A stretch of 64,000 bases of DNA. Origin: DMER64 sp049652385 (GTDB lineage: Bacteria > Bacteroidota > Bacteroidia > Bacteroidales > UBA932). The stretch covers positions 186,001 to 250,000 of the forward strand of contig JBASDX010000005.1 of NCBI GenBank assembly GCA_049652385.1. The letters are read 5' to 3'. The translations under genes and the position numbers were made by a program. The notes under the pieces were generated by a model that saw only the letters and a program-made list of their open reading frames with translations, was not told the origin of the DNA and did not search any database. This document shows, one piece after another, positions 61,871-64,000 of this stretch; the first letter of the stretch is position 1, and each line of letters begins with the position of its first letter.

Positions 61871-62164
61871 ATGAAAAAAATCGTTGTAAAAGGAGCGCTA
61901 TTGTTAACAGTTGCCCTTCTGATGACCTCCTGCTACTCTATTACGTTTACAGTAGGCCAAGGTGCAAAAACAGGTGTTGAGGTAGTTGACAGAAACCATT
62001 ACCTGATAGGCGGTTTGGCACCTATCAAATTGGCTGACCCCAAAGCAATGGCCGGAGGGGCAAAAGATTACACCGTTACTATAGAGCATACCATCTTAGA
62101 CGGTTTACTGGCTGCTTTGACCGGTGGTATATATACTCCCACAACAGTAAAGATCAGGAAGTAA
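61871..62164 (+). CDS. Bor-family-like small lipoprotein
   Basis: A 97-residue lipoprotein: signal peptide with lipobox MTSC (Cys near 22), then YSITFTVGQGAK, RNHYLIGGLAP and the C-terminal DGLLAALTGGIYTPTTVKI. The last stretch and the HYLIGGL core match the layout of lambda Bor (HHFFVSGIG; NGLLGFITLGIYTPLEARV), a phage lipoprotein linked to serum resistance. Lambda Bor function need not apply here. The ATG at 61871 begins the signal peptide; the frame is open upstream to 61670 only because it runs antisense through the fucosidase start. Gene 10 bases upstream of the next. Confidence 0.72.
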   Translation: MKKIVVKGALLLTVALLMTSCYSITFTVGQGAKTGVEVVDRNHYLIGGLAPIKLADPKAMAGGAKDYTVTIEHTILDGLLAALTGGIYTPTTVKIRK

Positions 62165-62174
62165 CCACTCCTTG

Positions 62175-62426
62175 ATGAGAAAAGTTATCCTGGTAATTGC
62201 ACTGGTAATAACATTGTTATTAGGCATTGCCGGAATCCTGGCAATCCTGCTTGGTTTCTTTCAAGGTTTCAGATATGTCCTGGACTACAAAATCTTGAGC
62301 CAATACGGAAAAGGGTACGTTTGGGGTTCGGTATTGTTATTTGTCATAGGCCTGGCCGTAGCCTATCTTGGATTCCGGGCCTTTAAAAAGTTACGTGCAA
62401 TTATCTCACTTCATAAAGACTCATAG
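62175..62426 (+). CDS. small two-helix membrane protein
   Basis: An 83-residue protein with two membrane helices (about 4-28 and 49-67) and a short basic tail; the loop has FRYVLDYKILSQYGKGYVW. I do not recognise a family. It follows the Bor-like gene by 10 bases and is probably cotranscribed with it. Its stop overlaps the convergent fic stop by 6 bases. Confidence 0.7.
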   Translation: MRKVILVIALVITLLLGIAGILAILLGFFQGFRYVLDYKILSQYGKGYVWGSVLLFVIGLAVAYLGFRAFKKLRAIISLHKDS

Positions 62427-63221
62427 CCATATTGTGTTTTCATGGCTTAGTGTTTTTGTTTGTTCGGCGCGCCCGTCTGTTTTGCGGCGCGCCGTTTCTA
62501 TTACCCCTTCTAAAAAGAACTTCACCCATCCGGCCATATCGTTATGCGTCCGCACCCTTGTCAGATGATCAAGGTACAAGTCTTTGTTCTCTTCAAAATA
62601 ATCCGATAGATCAAAAAACGGACGGGGAAGCATGTCCATACTCATCAGATAAAGCGGAACAATCCATCGGCCTGCCTCTTCATTGCCTTCCCAAAAAGGA
62701 TGTATGACGTGGAACTGGTAATAGACAATGGCCAGTCTTACCAGATCGGGCAGCTGAACGTAATGGTTATTGGCAAATTTTTCCCAATCGGACATCAACT
62801 CCGGAATCTCGGTGGGATACGGCGGCACAAATACCTCTGCCGATGCTTCGACCTCTGGGCGTCCGCCGGCATCTGCATCCGGCGACAGGCTGCATGTCCA
62901 GCTTTGGCTGCTTCTGTAAGTACCCGGCACCTTGAAGCGGCCTCGGCCCTCCTGCCCCAACAACACATGGACTTCCTTGATAAGCCGAGCCGAGAAAGGC
63001 AGTCGCTCCAGCAGCCTCGCCACCTCTGCTTCAATCCCTCCGGCTGCGTCCAGATCCTGAAACCGGAAGTCAGTCTCCAGCCTGCCCAGCTGGCGGCTAG
63101 TCTGACACATAAGCACAATCAGCTCCATATCATCCATCTCCCAGGCCCGGTAGATGAAAGCCGGGCTGAAGCTTTTGTAGCAGCCGTGGTCGATGTAACG
63201 GCCCGATTGAAAACTATTCAT
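62421..63221 (-). CDS. Fic-family protein with degenerate catalytic motif
   Basis: A 266-residue Fic/DOC-fold protein. Recognisable parts: MNSFQSGRYIDHGCYKSFSP, LGRLETDF, PFSARLIKEVHVLL, KVPGTYRSSQSW, VFVPPYPTEIPELMSDWEKF, then the Fic motif H174-PFWEGNEEAGR and WVKFFLEGVIETA. Canonical motif is HxFx(D/E)GNGRxxR; here GR at 181-182 is EE, while His, Glu, Asn and the last Arg remain. Compared with usual relatives (about 370 residues) the segment with the inhibitory SSxIEG helix and the C-terminal winged-helix part are absent. Probable loss or change of AMP-transfer activity. The gene lies 1 base after the AbiEii stop. Start at 63236 is possible but MNSF is typical. Confidence 0.82.
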   Translation of the reverse strand: MNSFQSGRYIDHGCYKSFSPAFIYRAWEMDDMELIVLMCQTSRQLGRLETDFRFQDLDAAGGIEAEVARLLERLPFSARLIKEVHVLLGQEGRGRFKVPGTYRSSQSWTCSLSPDADAGGRPEVEASAEVFVPPYPTEIPELMSDWEKFANNHYVQLPDLVRLAIVYYQFHVIHPFWEGNEEAGRWIVPLYLMSMDMLPRPFFDLSDYFEENKDLYLDHLTRVRTHNDMAGWVKFFLEGVIETARRKTDGRAEQTKTLSHENTIWL

Positions 63222-63222
63222 A

Positions 63223-64000
63223 TTATAGTCTATCAATTAATTCTTTTTTCACAAAGCGATATGCTTCTTCTGCATTATAAGTTTCCTCGGGGCGAATCAA
63301 ACTATCCATATCTTCCAAAAAATCAGAATTACTCATTTTCTTTTCCAAGTTCAGTATGAATTGTTTGTGTGTAGGTAGTTTAATAACAGAAAAATTCATG
63401 TATCGTTTGTAACAACGAATTATCTTTTCAATATCTACGTTTGAAACACTTAGGGCTTTATATAAATCAAAAAGATCTCTTCCTTTTGCACGTTGGTATA
63501 AAGCTCGGAGTTTTGTTCCCAATAATTCTTCTAAAGCGTAGGTGGTTAATTCACACCTGCCGGAAAACCAACTGTTTTCCATAGAGTAAGGAATTTTCAC
63601 AAATCCGAGTTCACTAAAATGTTCAATGCAGTTAATCTCAATTTTCAGACGCAAAGGTACAATCGGAGGTACCTCGGAATTCATGCGAAACAACATAATA
63701 TTGTTAAATCGCTTTTGTTTGACAGACTTACCAGGTAAAAAATCCAGTACTTCTCCTATACGATAAAGAATAGGCTTAATAGGTCCTGCATTAATTTGAA
63801 CTAAATCGATATCTTCTGAATACCTACTTTGGGGATCAAAGTATAATTTATGCAATGCCGTTCCTCCACGAAAAGCCAACTGGTTTGCTAAAAACTCATC
63901 GCTGAATATTGCAATTAAAGTACGAGAGATTATCAAGTCTTGTTCAACCTGCTCTCCCTTATTCCAAGGCACTTGCGTTCTCCACTGGGAAATTGCTGCT
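63223..64000 (-). CDS. AbiEii/AbiGii-type nucleotidyltransferase toxin (runs off right edge)
   Basis: At least 259 residues; the frame stays open to base 64000 (upstream residues read AAISQWRTQ before VPWNKGEQVEQD), so the true start lies outside. Motif I FRGGTALHKLY, motif II SEDIDLVQ with both Asp, motif III KIEINC and motif IV LEELLGTKLRALYQRAKGRDLFDLY are intact, diagnostic of the DUF1814 nucleotidyltransferases, whose known members act as type IV toxins modifying tRNA 3' ends. The partner antitoxin AbiEi, normally just upstream, would be beyond the edge. AT-richer than all neighbours, suggesting transfer. It is followed by the Fic gene on the same strand. Confidence 0.88.
   Translation of the reverse strand, partial: AAISQWRTQVPWNKGEQVEQDLIISRTLIAIFSDEFLANQLAFRGGTALHKLYFDPQSRYSEDIDLVQINAGPIKPILYRIGEVLDFLPGKSVKQKRFNNIMLFRMNSEVPPIVPLRLKIEINCIEHFSELGFVKIPYSMENSWFSGRCELTTYALEELLGTKLRALYQRAKGRDLFDLYKALSVSNVDIEKIIRCYKRYMNFSVIKLPTHKQFILNLEKKMSNSDFLEDMDSLIRPEETYNAEEAYRFVKKELIDRL

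Overview
The window is chromosomal DNA from a member of the Bacteroidetes, most likely order Bacteroidales. The evidence is convergent: promoters carry the Bacteroidetes -7 element TAnnTTTG, nearly all genes lack Shine-Dalgarno sequences, the ATP synthase operon has the phylum's gene order (atpD-atpC-small membrane gene-atpB-E-F-H-A-G) with a short epsilon subunit, and the Bacteroidetes-type omega subunit, BamA with two Skp-like genes, and a LysM/periplasmic-binding fusion are present. Genus cannot be fixed from sequence alone. The central metabolism seen here (urocanate hydratase, NADP-type glutamate dehydrogenase, 2-oxoacid:ferredoxin oxidoreductase) fits an anaerobe that ferments amino acids.

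Layout. 1-1.95 kb: a partial hutU leads out of the window; rpsU-xerC-hpf run rightwards. 1.96-9.02 kb: the complete F1Fo ATP synthase operon on the minus strand. 9.1-14.1 kb: topoisomerase IV (parE, parC) and a short shikimate kinase. 14.1-25.4 kb: recJ, lysS, an rRNA/tRNA methyltransferase, aroE, ssb, two tandem MFSD1-like transporters, purA and dxs. 25.5-38.5 kb: four tRNA genes (Thr, Tyr, Gly, Thr), tuf, tRNA-Trp, secE, nusG, rplKAJL and rpoBC, ending in a strong terminator. 38.6-43.7 kb: korAB, gdhA and a type II pantothenate kinase. 43.6-49.6 kb, minus strand: an envelope operon nadK-uppS-bamA-skp-skp-murI. 49.6-53.3 kb: pdxJ, a membrane-anchored Skp-like protein, purC and the LysM fusion. 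53.3-57.9 kb, minus strand: trxB, then bamD-rpoZ-recN-nagB. 58.0-64.0 kb is the accessory end: tRNA-Pro, a GC-rich rtcB, a GH29 fucosidase lipoprotein with a 15-bp minisatellite, a Bor-like lipoprotein, a small membrane protein, a degenerate Fic protein and an AbiEii nucleotidyltransferase that runs off the right edge.

The most interesting points are: (1) strong Shine-Dalgarno sequences on just two genes, rpsU and hpf, that lie in one cluster, suggesting a shared translational switch; (2) a 23.5-kb block that separates rpsU-xerC-hpf from the tRNA-tuf cluster it normally precedes; (3) several promoters so close to the start codon that mRNAs should be leaderless or nearly so; (4) the fucosidase minisatellite; (5) the AbiEii-Fic pair, in which the Fic protein appears to have lost its inhibitory helix segment, two residues of the Fic motif and the C-terminal domain, next to an intact AbiEii toxin. 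Intergenic gaps are all shorter than 300 bases and are covered by the promoters, hairpins, tRNAs and repeats listed.
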